From: Streptomyces sp. NWU339
Lineage (GTDB): Bacteria; Actinomycetota; Actinomycetes; Streptomycetales; Streptomycetaceae
DNA: 64,000 bases
NCBI RefSeq assembly: GCF_003143855.1
Contig: NZ_QFRK01000009.1
Coordinates: 7,192 to 71,191 of the forward strand
Direction of reading: 5' to 3'
Shown here one piece after another: positions 1 through 7,544 of this stretch. The notes beneath the pieces are model-generated. The model was not told the origin of the DNA and searched no databases. It worked only from the letters and a program-made list of their open reading frames with translations. Every line of letters begins with the position of its first letter. Within the stretch, counting starts at the first letter, position 1. Made by a program: the position numbers and the translations under genes.

Positions 1-1
1 A

Positions 2-148
2 CACTCCCAGGCCAGCACGGGTGACGCGACCGTCGACACTGTGCTCGTCCCGCTCGACGGCGCGTCTGCGACCGCTCTCCTCGGAGCTCGGACCAGGCAC
101 ATCAAAGGTGACGCTCTGCCACCCCCGAATGTGAGACAGGGCCGTTAA
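2..148 (+). CDS. possible 3' end of a gene entering from the left (unrecognised)
   Basis: A frame is open from the left edge and ends with TAA at 146-148, giving about 48 residues. Nothing in the peptide is recognised and no start is visible. It may be the C-terminal tail of a gene lying outside the window, or chance in GC-rich DNA. The stretch from 149 to the left end of the insertion sequence (459) shows no convincing coding sequence. Confidence 0.2.
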   Translation, partial: HSQASTGDATVDTVLVPLDGASATALLGARTRHIKGDALPPPNVRQGR

Positions 149-458
149 GTTGACACACCCGCTGCATCAAGCGGGCCAGCTCCAGTCGGCCACCTCTGGG
201 ATGTCCTCGCCGCGTGGGCGACGAGAGCGAGACGACGGCGAAGGAAACGCCCAGTTACACCCTCTGCGGAGCGCTGCAGTTCCTGCTTTTCCTGTGGGAC
301 GGAGGGCGGTGTGCTGCTGGCGACACCTCTTCGAGGTCCCGCATGCCCCACCGCGAACAGCCTGACGCCCCCTCCCCATCCCACGCCGCCCACGACGGCC
401 CGGGAACCGAGGCCGCAGATCCACGCAGCCACCGCACCGAGACCCCAGCACGACGAAC

Positions 459-492
459 GAGATCGTGCCCCTTCTCGTGGTGTAGCCGATCA
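459..492 (+). repeat. left terminal inverted repeat of the IS256-type element
   Basis: It pairs with the complement of 1845-1878 over 34 positions with about ten mismatches; the core GTGGTGTAG matches perfectly. The last three bases are the transposase stop codon. Confidence 0.7.
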
Positions 493-1731
493 TCCGGCGG
501 TCGTGTTGGTGGTGTTGGGTAGCGCGGGGGCGCTTTCGGGGCGCTCGGCGGGGTAGAGCTGGTCCATGCTTCCCTCGGGCAGGTAGCGGCGGGGGAAGGC
601 GATCCATTCGTCGTGCAGTTCGAAGAGCACGGCGGTGACCAGCCGCAGGAGCGCGGCGTCGTTGGGGAAGACCTGGACGACGTCGGTGCGGCGCTTGACC
701 TCGCGGTTGATCCGCTCCAGCGGGTTGGTGGACTGGATCTTCTTCCAATGTCGCTCGGGGAACGCCGCGAAGGCGGTCAGGTCGTCCTTCGCTTCCAGCA
801 GCATTGCCTTGACCTTGGGGAACTGCTTGCCGAGCATGTCGGCGACGGTGTCGAGCTGGGTGCGGACCGCGTCGGCGGTGGGCTGGGCGAAGATGGTGCG
901 GATCGTCGCGGCGACCATTTCCGCGGCGTCCTTGGGGATCACGCCGAAGACATTGCGCAGGAAATGAACTCGGCAGCGCTGGTAGGCAGCCCCGATCATG
1001 ACCTTGCGGATCGCCTTGACCAGCCCCGAGTGGTGGTCGCCGATGACAAGCCGGACCCCGTTCAGGCCGCGTTCGCGCAGGTGACGGAGGAACTGGGTCC
1101 AGAACACTTCGGTCTCGCTGTCGCCGACCATCACTCCCAGCACCTCCCGACCGCCGTCCTCGGTGATGCCGGTGGCGATCACCACGGCCCGCGAGACGAT
1201 CTGATGCGCGACCCGCGCCTTGCAGTAGGTCGCATCGAGATAGACGTAGGGGAAGCGGATGTGGTCCAGGGGCCGGGTACGGAACGCGGTCAGCTGCGTG
1301 TCCAGGCCCGCGCAGATCCGCGAGACCTCGCTCTTGGAGATCCCGTTGTCCGCGCCCAGTGCCTTGACCAGGTCGTCGACCGAGCGGGTGGACACGCCGT
1401 GGACGTAGGCCTCCATGATGACGGCGAACAGGGCCTGGTCGATGCGGCGGCGCCGCTCCAGCAGGCTCGGGAAGAAGCTGCCCGAGCGCAGCTTGGGGAT
1501 CGCAAGGTCCAGGTCGCCGGCCTGCGTGGTCAGCGTCTTGTCGCGGTGCCCGTTGCGCAACGCGGTACGTGTCTCGGTGTGTTCGTTCCACTCCGCGCCG
1601 ATCCTCGCCGTCGCTTCGGCCTCGATCAGCTCCTGCAGCATCCGCTCGGCCACGGAACGGACGAGTTCGAGCCCGTCTGCCGAACGCAGTGACTCCAGCA
1701 GCCGGAGTAAGTCATGCTGGGACAGGGCCAC
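490..1731 (-). CDS. IS256-family (mutator-type) transposase
   Basis: This 413-residue protein has the length and layout of IS256-group DDE transposases, which cut and join the element's own ends. The N-terminal part carries a basic DNA-binding region with the conserved phrase RNGHRDKTL. The catalytic acidic residues are visible in YLDATYCKAR (first Asp), VIGDHHSGL (second Asp) and STNPLERINREVKRR (Glu). The CxxH-like insertion typical of the family (CRVHFLRN) lies between the second Asp and the Glu. The start is GTG, preceded by a good AGGAGGT site about 5 bases away. The frame is intact, so the element could be active. Family assignment is secure. Confidence 0.95.
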   Translation of the reverse strand: MALSQHDLLRLLESLRSADGLELVRSVAERMLQELIEAEATARIGAEWNEHTETRTALRNGHRDKTLTTQAGDLDLAIPKLRSGSFFPSLLERRRRIDQALFAVIMEAYVHGVSTRSVDDLVKALGADNGISKSEVSRICAGLDTQLTAFRTRPLDHIRFPYVYLDATYCKARVAHQIVSRAVVIATGITEDGGREVLGVMVGDSETEVFWTQFLRHLRERGLNGVRLVIGDHHSGLVKAIRKVMIGAAYQRCRVHFLRNVFGVIPKDAAEMVAATIRTIFAQPTADAVRTQLDTVADMLGKQFPKVKAMLLEAKDDLTAFAAFPERHWKKIQSTNPLERINREVKRRTDVVQVFPNDAALLRLVTAVLFELHDEWIAFPRRYLPEGSMDQLYPAERPESAPALPNTTNTTAG

Positions 1732-1844
1732 CCTGCACCTCCTGGTTGAACTGGCCGTTTACCAGGGAGAGTTGCATGGTGGCCCACCTGTCGGGCAGGG
1801 AGCGAAATCCAGGTGACCGCACGCCCCGGCGTACGCCCCAACGT

Positions 1845-1878
1845 TGATCGCCTACACCACGTCGCGGGACGCCATCCC
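1845..1878 (-). repeat. right terminal inverted repeat of the IS256-type element
   Basis: This is the partner of the repeat at 459-492. It lies about 110 bp upstream of the transposase start, the usual place for the promoter-proximal end of an IS256 element. Confidence 0.7.
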
Positions 1879-1912
1879 GAGGAGCTCCCCGCCGCGGCAT
1901 TGACGCCACGGC

Positions 1913-2270
1913 ATGAACACACGCCTCGTCACAGACCCGACCGGCCAGGTGCTGTGGATCTCGCCCGCTCTGCCAAGCCGGTGTCACGGCCTGACCGCAG
2001 CACGGACCCACCGGATGATCCGGACCTGCGAAACCAGGGGGTTCCCGCGCTCGCCGACCGCGCCTGGCAGGGCGCCGCCCCTGGGGGACCACCAGTCCCG
2101 AACGCCCGGCGGCGAACTCACTCCCATCCAGCACACCATCGCCCAAGCCCTGGCCCAGGCACCCGTCGAACGCGGAATGGCACAGTTGAAGTCCTGCACC
2201 ACCGTGAGCAATCCAAACGCTCGGATCCACCCCCGGACTGGAACGCCGTCATCGACGCCACCTCGCTGAT
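1913..2270 (+). pseudogene. decayed IS5-type (DDE_Tnp_4-like) transposase remnant
   Basis: Pieces of a known actinobacterial transposase family appear in two frames. In one frame are VLWISPALP, LTAARTHR and APVERGMAQLKS. In another is GVPALADRAWQGA, which should sit between the second and third pieces. The residue pattern (DPxGQVLWxSPALPGRxHDLxAAR, then ADKAYQGA, then a late APVERxxxxLK) is that of IS5-group transposases of Streptomyces. The N-terminal third is missing and at least two frameshifts are needed, so this is a dead fragment. It begins about 35 bp from the IS256 right end, so the IS256 element may have landed in or beside it. Confidence 0.6.
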
Positions 2271-2308
2271 ACCTCACCGTCAGATCGCAACTGCGAGTAC
2301 CGACGGCA

Positions 2309-2314
2309 TAAAAT
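2309..2314 (+). promoter_or_regulatory. candidate -10 box of a leaderless transcript
   Basis: TAAAAT ends 7 bases before the ATG of the next small gene, and there is no Shine-Dalgarno sequence between. That geometry places transcription initiation at or within a base or two of the start codon. The -35 region is weak. Confidence 0.4.
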
Positions 2315-2321
2315 TCACCCT

Positions 2322-2534
2322 ATGAGCACAGGCAAAGAAAGGCATCCGGACTCGGGCGGGGGCGGGCGGGGCGACGACGCCGAGCGCCGGGCAGCCGAGA
2401 AGTACATCAGCGACCTGTTCGCACGGGGCCAGGCGGTGTTCGAGGGCGAGGAGCCGACGTCCAGCACGACGCACGTCGTCAAGCGCGAGGACGACGGACG
2501 GCTCACCGTCCGCCGCCTGCGCTTTTCCAGCTGA
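2322..2534 (+). CDS. small hypothetical protein, probably leaderless
   Basis: This is a 70-residue hydrophilic protein of unknown function. It has a Gly/Asp-rich N-terminus, an acidic amphipathic stretch in the middle (AEKYISDLFARGQAVFEGEE) and a basic C-terminus ending in LTVRRLRFSS. Codon use is typical of the genome. There is no signal peptide, membrane segment or recognised domain. No ribosome-binding site precedes the ATG, but a TAAAAT box sits 7 bases upstream, so translation may be leaderless. It is convergent with the zincin-like gene, 4 bp away. A real small gene is likely but unproven. Confidence 0.6.
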   Translation: MSTGKERHPDSGGGGRGDDAERRAAEKYISDLFARGQAVFEGEEPTSSTTHVVKREDDGRLTVRRLRFSS

Positions 2535-2538
2535 CCTC

Positions 2539-3969
2539 TCAGTCGAAGCAGCGCCGGACCAGAGTGAGGCCTTCGGTGGTCTCGCTGCGGGTGATCTCGT
2601 GGGTCTTGAGCCGGGAGGGGTTGTCGTCGACGACCGCCGTGTCGGAGCGGTGCTCCTCGGGTACGGCGACCCGACCGCGTCGCAGGAGGTCTTCCAAGTA
2701 CGACGTGGCGACCTGCTCAGGGTCGGTGGGCCGCAGCGAGCCCCCGGCCGGGGCGGAGCCGGCGATGCCGAACCGCCTCACCTCCCCTGGGGCACTGAGG
2801 GTGAGCGGCCCCTTGACGCCATACGCCATTCCCTGGATCGTGACGGTCGTCAGGCCCTGATCGTCACTGCCGCCCGGCGTCGCCTCGGCGATTCCGGCGC
2901 CCCGGCGCGCCACCTCCGCCGCGGTGATGGACGTGGCGGCCTCCAGGGAGAGGATTCCGTGCCTAATGAACGCCGAGCGCAGGGACTGGCCGTGAACACC
3001 GCCGAACCGACGCTGGTCGGCGGCGATCATGTGCCCCGCGACCTGCGCGTAATAGGCCGACACCACGGGCGCGGCCACGACGGCGTCCACGAGAAGCCGG
3101 CCCGCGATCTCCGCCGCCTTCGCCAGACCGGCCTGGTCCTGAGCGGCCTGCTGCCTGAAGATCCCGGCCACGATCTTCAGGAACGCGCCGCTGAACACCC
3201 GGGAGAACGAGTGCGGCTCGCTGGTCAGCGTGTTCGCGGGCCCGAGTGGCGGCAACCCCACCGGGTCGCGGTAGAAAAAGGTGTTCGACATGTTGCGCAG
3301 GCAGTCCGGATCGACCCGGTCCGGTTTGAGCTGGCGGATCGCCCAGCCCAATTGTTCGGCCATCCGCGACACCCGTGAAGACAGCTCCAGGTTGCCCTGC
3401 GTCTCGGTCAGGACGGTGATCCGCAGCGACTCCATCTGGAGTGCGGTCAGCAGGGCGCTGATGTCACCGAACGCCTCGTGCAGACCGTCCCCCTCGTGCA
3501 TCGCCGCATGGAACAGCTGAGGACGCAGGGCGTCGAGGACCGCATGGCCCAACTCGTGCCGGACGATCTCGGGGCTCTGGGCCGAGAAGACCTCCACACC
3601 TGCCACAGTCTGATGGAAAAACTCCAGGGACCTGCGGGTGTAGAAGGCGTTGAGGTCGACTCCCTCGTCGAGGTGCGCGGTGAGCACCCGTCCGACCGAC
3701 GGGACCCACTGCGTTCCCGAAGGAACCAGTGGGCCCCACATCCGACTGGCGCTGCTGAGCGCATCGGCCGCCACCCAGTAGCGGAATGCCGCCGTGCCCG
3801 GCCCGGCGCTGTCCGGCTGAGGCGCGGGCTGCGCGATGGCCGTCGGAAAGGGCTGCGTCTCGAGCTGCGGCACGGGATGCCGTACCGGCACGGCTCCCGG
3901 AGGAGATCCGGGATCGTCCTCGTACACCAGGACTGTCTGGTCCATCGCCTGCTGCTGTTGCACCGTCAT
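2539..3969 (-). CDS. gluzincin-like putative metallopeptidase, function unknown
   Basis: This is a 476-residue protein with no signal peptide. HELGH at residues 138-142 is an HExxH zinc motif. It is followed after about 22 residues by GLHEAFGD, resembling the glutamate-bearing third-ligand segment of thermolysin-type gluzincins (GxxNExxSD). Residues 15-60 are Pro/Gln-rich and probably disordered. The C-terminal part is not recognised. The start chosen is ATG at 3969, with GGAG five bases upstream; a longer frame to 4053 lacks a ribosome-binding site. The zinc motif is visible, while protease activity is inferred. Lack of an export signal suggests either a cytoplasmic role or secretion by a non-standard route. 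Confidence 0.75.
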   Translation of the reverse strand: MTVQQQQAMDQTVLVYEDDPGSPPGAVPVRHPVPQLETQPFPTAIAQPAPQPDSAGPGTAAFRYWVAADALSSASRMWGPLVPSGTQWVPSVGRVLTAHLDEGVDLNAFYTRRSLEFFHQTVAGVEVFSAQSPEIVRHELGHAVLDALRPQLFHAAMHEGDGLHEAFGDISALLTALQMESLRITVLTETQGNLELSSRVSRMAEQLGWAIRQLKPDRVDPDCLRNMSNTFFYRDPVGLPPLGPANTLTSEPHSFSRVFSGAFLKIVAGIFRQQAAQDQAGLAKAAEIAGRLLVDAVVAAPVVSAYYAQVAGHMIAADQRRFGGVHGQSLRSAFIRHGILSLEAATSITAAEVARRGAGIAEATPGGSDDQGLTTVTIQGMAYGVKGPLTLSAPGEVRRFGIAGSAPAGGSLRPTDPEQVATSYLEDLLRRGRVAVPEEHRSDTAVVDDNPSRLKTHEITRSETTEGLTLVRRCFD

Positions 3970-4399
3970 CGCGGCTCCATGAAGGGAGAGAGAAGGTGGT
4001 GAAGTGCACCAAGGGGGCTTCCAGCCAAAGGCCCCCTTACACCCAGTACGCATCTAGTGACTCCTGGTGTCAATTCGAACGCGATGGGTGGCGGGTTTGT
4101 CCGGGCATCATCCGGTGAGCGGCGTTCGGGCGGGCCTTCTCGTCGCCTGTGGGGACGCAAGGGCTCCCATTGCCGTGCTCCTCGGCGAGGTGCTCCAGGG
4201 TGTCGGCGCCGGGTATGGCCTGCACGTGCGCGCCCTGTCGTCAGATCGGACGGGCCCGTGAACCGCTGAACCGTCACCGCGGGGTCGATGACAGGGACGG
4301 CGTCCGCGACGAGAACGCCCAACGCGTCGGACGTGCCCACGGCTGGACCCGGCACCGAGGAACCGGCGTCCCTCGACGGTGGGCGTGCTGCCCCGCTGG

Positions 4400-4640
4400 C
4401 GGCCCGCGATCCAGTCGATCTGGAAGAGGTCGGCGATGTGCTCGTCCGCCGCGGTAGCGGTTCCGTCGGCGTCACCGGCGCCCGGTGCCGGGGGCACGGC
4501 GGGATGCAAGAGCACGGGTCGCCGTTCTCGTCGACGAATCCGCTGTGGGAGGCGGTGGAATCAAGGTGCGCAATGATGAGCACCGTGGAGTCCGCCCCGG
4601 CGGCACAGTGCTCGTTTTCCACGTCGGACAACCGCCGCCC
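4400..4640 (-). pseudogene. decayed M28-family peptidase-like fragment
   Basis: On the minus strand one frame reads STVLIIAHLDSTASHSG, and the next frame continues with PAVPPAPGAGDADGTATAADEHI. Together they resemble the zinc-binding core of M28 aminopeptidases (VxxGAHLDSxx...APGADDDxSGxA), broken by a frameshift and with altered aspartates. No complete frame or start is present. The rest of 3970-4964 contains no gene I can support. This is a recognition from motif order, so confidence is moderate to low. Confidence 0.4.
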
Positions 4641-4964
4641 GCGCCTGCGGAACCGGTGCGGTCGTGCCCTCAGGTCGAGGTCCTGGAAACGCTCTGCGAG
4701 CGCCTCGCCGGCTCTGAGCGGCTCAACACCGTCCCGGACGTGGAAGCGGCTCGACAGCACGTGGTGAGGGGCGGAGCATGGTGGGTGAGGGCACACGGGG
4801 CACCTGTGACCGGATTTGCGTCTCTGCAGGGATGGGCAGGGGGCATGGAGAACGGACATCGGGGTGGTCACGGCGCGGTCGGTCGGCGGGCGCCGCGGGA
4901 GGCCGTCCCGGTCCCGACCACCTCCGTTCCCGCTTCGGCGGTCTCCGGACGGGGCGGGGTCGGG

Positions 4965-5696
4965 ATGCGCATCGGTGTCCTGGGAGGCTTCGGCCTGTGG
5001 GTGGGCGGGGAACCGACGGCCGTTCCCGGGGGGTCGGAGCGGGTGCTGGCGTTCGTCGCCCTGCGCTGCCGGGCCGCAGTGCCCCGTCCCCTGATCGCGG
5101 GAACCCTGTGGCCGGAAGCCCCCGAGGACCGCGCGTACGCCAACCTCCGTTCCGCTCTCGCGCGCCTGCACCACGCCGGTCGCCGGGCCTTGGAGATCGG
5201 CCCGGCCGAGGTGCGCCTGGCCCGCGGCACCACCGTCGACCTCCACCACGCCCGCCTGACCGCCCACCGCGTCCTCGACCCCGCCGAGGCTGCCCGGCTC
5301 CCCGATTCCGTCCCGGACGCGGTCGACGCCCTCTCCGCCGACCTGCTGCCCGGGTGGTACGACGACTGGGCGCTGCTGGAGGCGGAGGGCTGGCGGCAGC
5401 TGCGACTGCACGCCCTGGAGACGCTGGCCGGGCGGCTGATCACGGCACAGCGGTACGCCGAGGCCGTCACCGCGGCGCAGACGGCCGTGCACGCTGACCC
5501 GCTGCGCGAGACCGGCCAGGTGTGCCTGGTCCGGGCCCACTTGGCGGAGGGCAACCCCTCCGAAGCCCTGCACGCCTTCGCCCGCTACGCCCGGCGCCTG
5601 CACGACGAACTGGGGCTGGAACCGACCGAGCGGCTGCACCGGCTGCTCGCGGGCCTTGCCCCGTCACGCCGCGGTGACGGCCGTCCCGGACGGTGA
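4965..5696 (+). CDS. SARP-type transcriptional regulator (OmpR-like HTH + BTAD)
   Basis: This is a 243-residue protein with the compact two-domain layout of small Streptomyces antibiotic regulatory proteins. Residues 1-85 form a winged-helix DNA-binding domain (LGGFGLWVGG, then LWPEAPEDRAYANLRSALARLHH). Residues 95-240 form a bacterial transcriptional activation domain (helical repeats, with ADPLRETGQVCLVRAHLAEGN and DELGLEPTERLHRLLAG). There is no NB-ARC or TPR extension, unlike the large regulator at the right edge. The start is ATG with a GGGGT-rich upstream region. Its 3' end overlaps the next small gene by 4 bp, so the two are probably co-translated. No biosynthetic genes lie next to it, and its targets are unknown. 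Confidence 0.8.
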   Translation: MRIGVLGGFGLWVGGEPTAVPGGSERVLAFVALRCRAAVPRPLIAGTLWPEAPEDRAYANLRSALARLHHAGRRALEIGPAEVRLARGTTVDLHHARLTAHRVLDPAEAARLPDSVPDAVDALSADLLPGWYDDWALLEAEGWRQLRLHALETLAGRLITAQRYAEAVTAAQTAVHADPLRETGQVCLVRAHLAEGNPSEALHAFARYARRLHDELGLEPTERLHRLLAGLAPSRRGDGRPGR

Positions 5697-5905
5697 GGGG
5701 CATGGCAGCATCGGGCACCGGCGTGATGATCATCCGGGTCTGGGTCGAAGAGGGTTCCGCCCAACCTCTGCGGGCCCACATCCGCCTGACCGATGACGTC
5801 GCCTCCGGTGTCGAGCGCAGCATGACGCTCACCCGGGTCAATGCCGTGTGTCGGGTGGTTCAGGAGTGGCTGGAGGAGGTGCTCACCGACCCCGACGGAG
5901 GGTGA
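5693..5905 (+). CDS. small hypothetical protein coupled to the SARP regulator
   Basis: This is a 70-residue protein starting at a GTG that overlaps the SARP stop codon (GTGA). An internal ATG at 5702 is the alternative start. The fold is predicted mixed: a beta-like stretch (VMIIRVWVEEG, LRAHIRLTDD) and a C-terminal helix (VNAVCRVVQEWLEEVL). I believe similar small proteins follow short BTAD regulators in other Streptomyces, but this was not searched. Tight coupling suggests that it acts with the regulator, perhaps as an accessory or modulating factor. No domain is recognised. Confidence 0.65.
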   Translation: MRGMAASGTGVMIIRVWVEEGSAQPLRAHIRLTDDVASGVERSMTLTRVNAVCRVVQEWLEEVLTDPDGG

Positions 5906-6065
5906 GGGCGGGGCCACACGGCCGTCACGCGGCGGTGACGCACCGGCCGGAACACTGGCATTCCACCGGGCCGACAGAACCGGTCCGGGACTCCTCGGGG
6001 GCCTTCTGACGGAAGGCTGTCCGTCGAGGGACCTCTCGTGCAGTCGTATCCCAACGAGGAGAGTC

Positions 6066-6686
6066 ATGGCTACCCCACTGTCAGCAGACCAGTTCCTCGA
6101 TGCGCTGCGTGCCGAAGGGCTCACCGTCGTCGAGCACCGTTCGTGGCGCACCCACAACCGCAACCACAAGGGTCCCTGGGGTCCCGTGCATGGTGTGATG
6201 ATCCATCACACGGTCACCTCCGGAACCATGAGCAGCGTCCAGCTGTGCTACGACGGCCACTCCGCCCTGCCCGGCCCGCTGTGCCACGGCGTCGTCGCCA
6301 AGGACGGCACCGTGCACCTGGTGGGCAACGGCCGGGCCAACCACGCGGGGCTCGGTGACGACGACGTCCTGCGCGCGGTGATCGACGAGGCCGCCCTGCC
6401 GCCCGACAACGAGGCCAACACCGACGGCAACCGGCACTTCTACGGCTTCGAGGCGATCAACCTCGGCGACGGCATCGACCTCTGGCCCGAGGCGCAACTG
6501 GAGGCGATCGAGAAGGCGGCTGCTGCCGTCTGCCGGGCTCACGGCTGGACCGAGTGCAGCGTGATCGGCCATCTGGAGTGGCAGCCCGGCAAGATCGACC
6601 CCAAGGGCTTCACCATGGCCTCGATGCGCCGCCGGATCAAGGACCGCCTGAGCGCCGCCCTGGCAGGAACCTCTGTTTCTCCATAG
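6066..6686 (+). CDS. N-acetylmuramoyl-L-alanine amidase (Amidase_2 / PGRP fold)
   Basis: This is a 206-residue protein predicted to cleave the amide bond between muramic acid and the stem peptide of peptidoglycan. Zinc-ligand motifs are visible: VHGVMIHHTVTSG near residue 45 (first His) and VIGHLEWQPGKIDP near 180 (second His). GRANHAG lies between them, as in phage-type amidases. There is no signal peptide, so it may act as a lysin-like enzyme released on lysis or be exported by another route. The start is ATG with GAGGAG seven bases upstream. Its length equals a single catalytic domain without a cell-wall-binding module. There are no phage genes nearby. Confidence 0.88.
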   Translation: MATPLSADQFLDALRAEGLTVVEHRSWRTHNRNHKGPWGPVHGVMIHHTVTSGTMSSVQLCYDGHSALPGPLCHGVVAKDGTVHLVGNGRANHAGLGDDDVLRAVIDEAALPPDNEANTDGNRHFYGFEAINLGDGIDLWPEAQLEAIEKAAAAVCRAHGWTECSVIGHLEWQPGKIDPKGFTMASMRRRIKDRLSAALAGTSVSP

Positions 6687-6900
6687 GGTTTCGACTGCTC
6701 CGACGGCACCCCCCTGGTGTTCCGCAGCGGCAGTTCTGCAGGGGGAACCCGTTACCCGCGAGCTCACAGCGGCTGAGCGGGAGCGTCGGGCAGTGGAGGC
6801 TGCCCAGGAGCTCGGCATCGAGTGCACCAGGCAGGTCGAGCAGGTCGGCCAGGACGCCTGGGCGAAAGTCCTCGCTCACCCGGGCGCCGCCGCCGCATGA
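6652..6900 (+). CDS. possible small helical ORF without a clear start
   Basis: A frame open from 6652 encodes a charged helical segment (TRELTAAERERRAVEAAQELGIE, QVEQVGQDAWAKVLAHPG) and ends in a TGA that overlaps the ATG of the next gene (ATGA). No ATG or GTG start with a ribosome-binding site is visible, only CTG candidates or a late GTG. It may be a 5'-truncated gene or an antitoxin-like partner of the following gene. The coupling geometry is the main reason to list it. Confidence 0.35.
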   Translation, partial: APPWQEPLFLHRVSTAPTAPPWCSAAAVLQGEPVTRELTAAERERRAVEAAQELGIECTRQVEQVGQDAWAKVLAHPGAAAA

Positions 6901-7271
6901 ATCTGACGGCCGTACTGGACCACCCCGCTTTGACCGCCCTGTACCGGACGGACCCGTTCGTCACCGGCCTGTACATCGAAGCCTCACGTGGCACCGGCCG
7001 CGTCCTGACCCCGTCACTGTCCGTTTTCGCTGCCGAGCGTCAGGGTGCCGGTGCAGGCAAGCACGCCGCATCGCTGTGGTTCGCGGAGAACGTTTCATTC
7101 AGCACCGCGCACGCCGTGGATGCGATGGGCCGGCCGAGCGTGGACCGGCCGGTGGCTCACGCAGCGGCGATCGCCTGGCAGGCAGTCAAGGAGGGCGAGC
7201 TCATGAGGGTGTTGTCGCTTGAGCCCGAGCCGTACGCCGGAACCGGTATCAGGCCGCTGAACCCCACCTGA
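6897..7271 (+). CDS. hypothetical protein, weakly PIN-domain-like
   Basis: This is a 124-residue protein starting at an ATG that overlaps the preceding stop. The order of segments (a buried Ala/Leu start, DPFVTGLYIEASRG, VFAAERQ, HAAAIAWQAVKEG, then a final VLSLEPEPYAGTGIRPL) recalls the C-terminal half of small PIN-type proteins, whose last strand reads like VLTADPxxY. The early catalytic aspartate of a true PIN nuclease is not obvious. No membrane segment is present. Together with the preceding helical ORF it could be a toxin-antitoxin-like pair, but this is inference only. The next 273 bp hold nothing I recognise. Confidence 0.6.
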   Translation: MNLTAVLDHPALTALYRTDPFVTGLYIEASRGTGRVLTPSLSVFAAERQGAGAGKHAASLWFAENVSFSTAHAVDAMGRPSVDRPVAHAAAIAWQAVKEGELMRVLSLEPEPYAGTGIRPLNPT

Positions 7272-7544
7272 ACGCCGCCCGTGTCACGGGCCCGGTGAGA
7301 ACGAGGGAGACGGCGCCGAGGGTTACCGCCGCGCGCTCGCCGCCCGGGAGACTGCGCACGCGCGGCGCGTCGTCCCGACCATCGCGGAGGAAGTCGAGCG
7401 ACAGAACCGCGCGATGGGTGAATTCAACGCGAGCGTTTCCCCAACTGCCCTTGAAACAGGTCGGGCGTCCAGGGGGGCGGCGATGTGAACTCCGCTGTGC
7501 GCGTCCGGCCGTTGAGCGCCCCCGGGGCGCTGTCCCGGGGCCGT

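Larger units (their letters stand above)
459..1878 (-). mobile_element. IS256-family insertion sequence, apparently complete
   Basis: A single transposase gene is bracketed by imperfect inverted repeats at 459-492 and 1845-1878. About 24 of 34 positions match, including a continuous 10-base block, GTGGTGTAG plus flanking base. The 1420-bp length is normal for IS256-type elements. The left repeat overlaps the transposase stop codon, as is common in compact elements. I could not find an 8-9 bp target duplication directly outside the repeats, so the exact ends may be off by a few bases or the duplication has decayed. The right end abuts remnants of a second, unrelated transposase. Confidence 0.8.

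Noticed and set aside
167..1591. A 474-codon minus-strand frame overlapping the transposase
   Set aside because: It is in another frame of the IS256 transposase; the 413-residue frame carries all the catalytic motifs.
3970..4053. A 28-residue N-terminal extension of the zincin-like protein
   Set aside because: It lacks a ribosome-binding site and has an atypical composition; ATG 3969 has GGAG five bases upstream.
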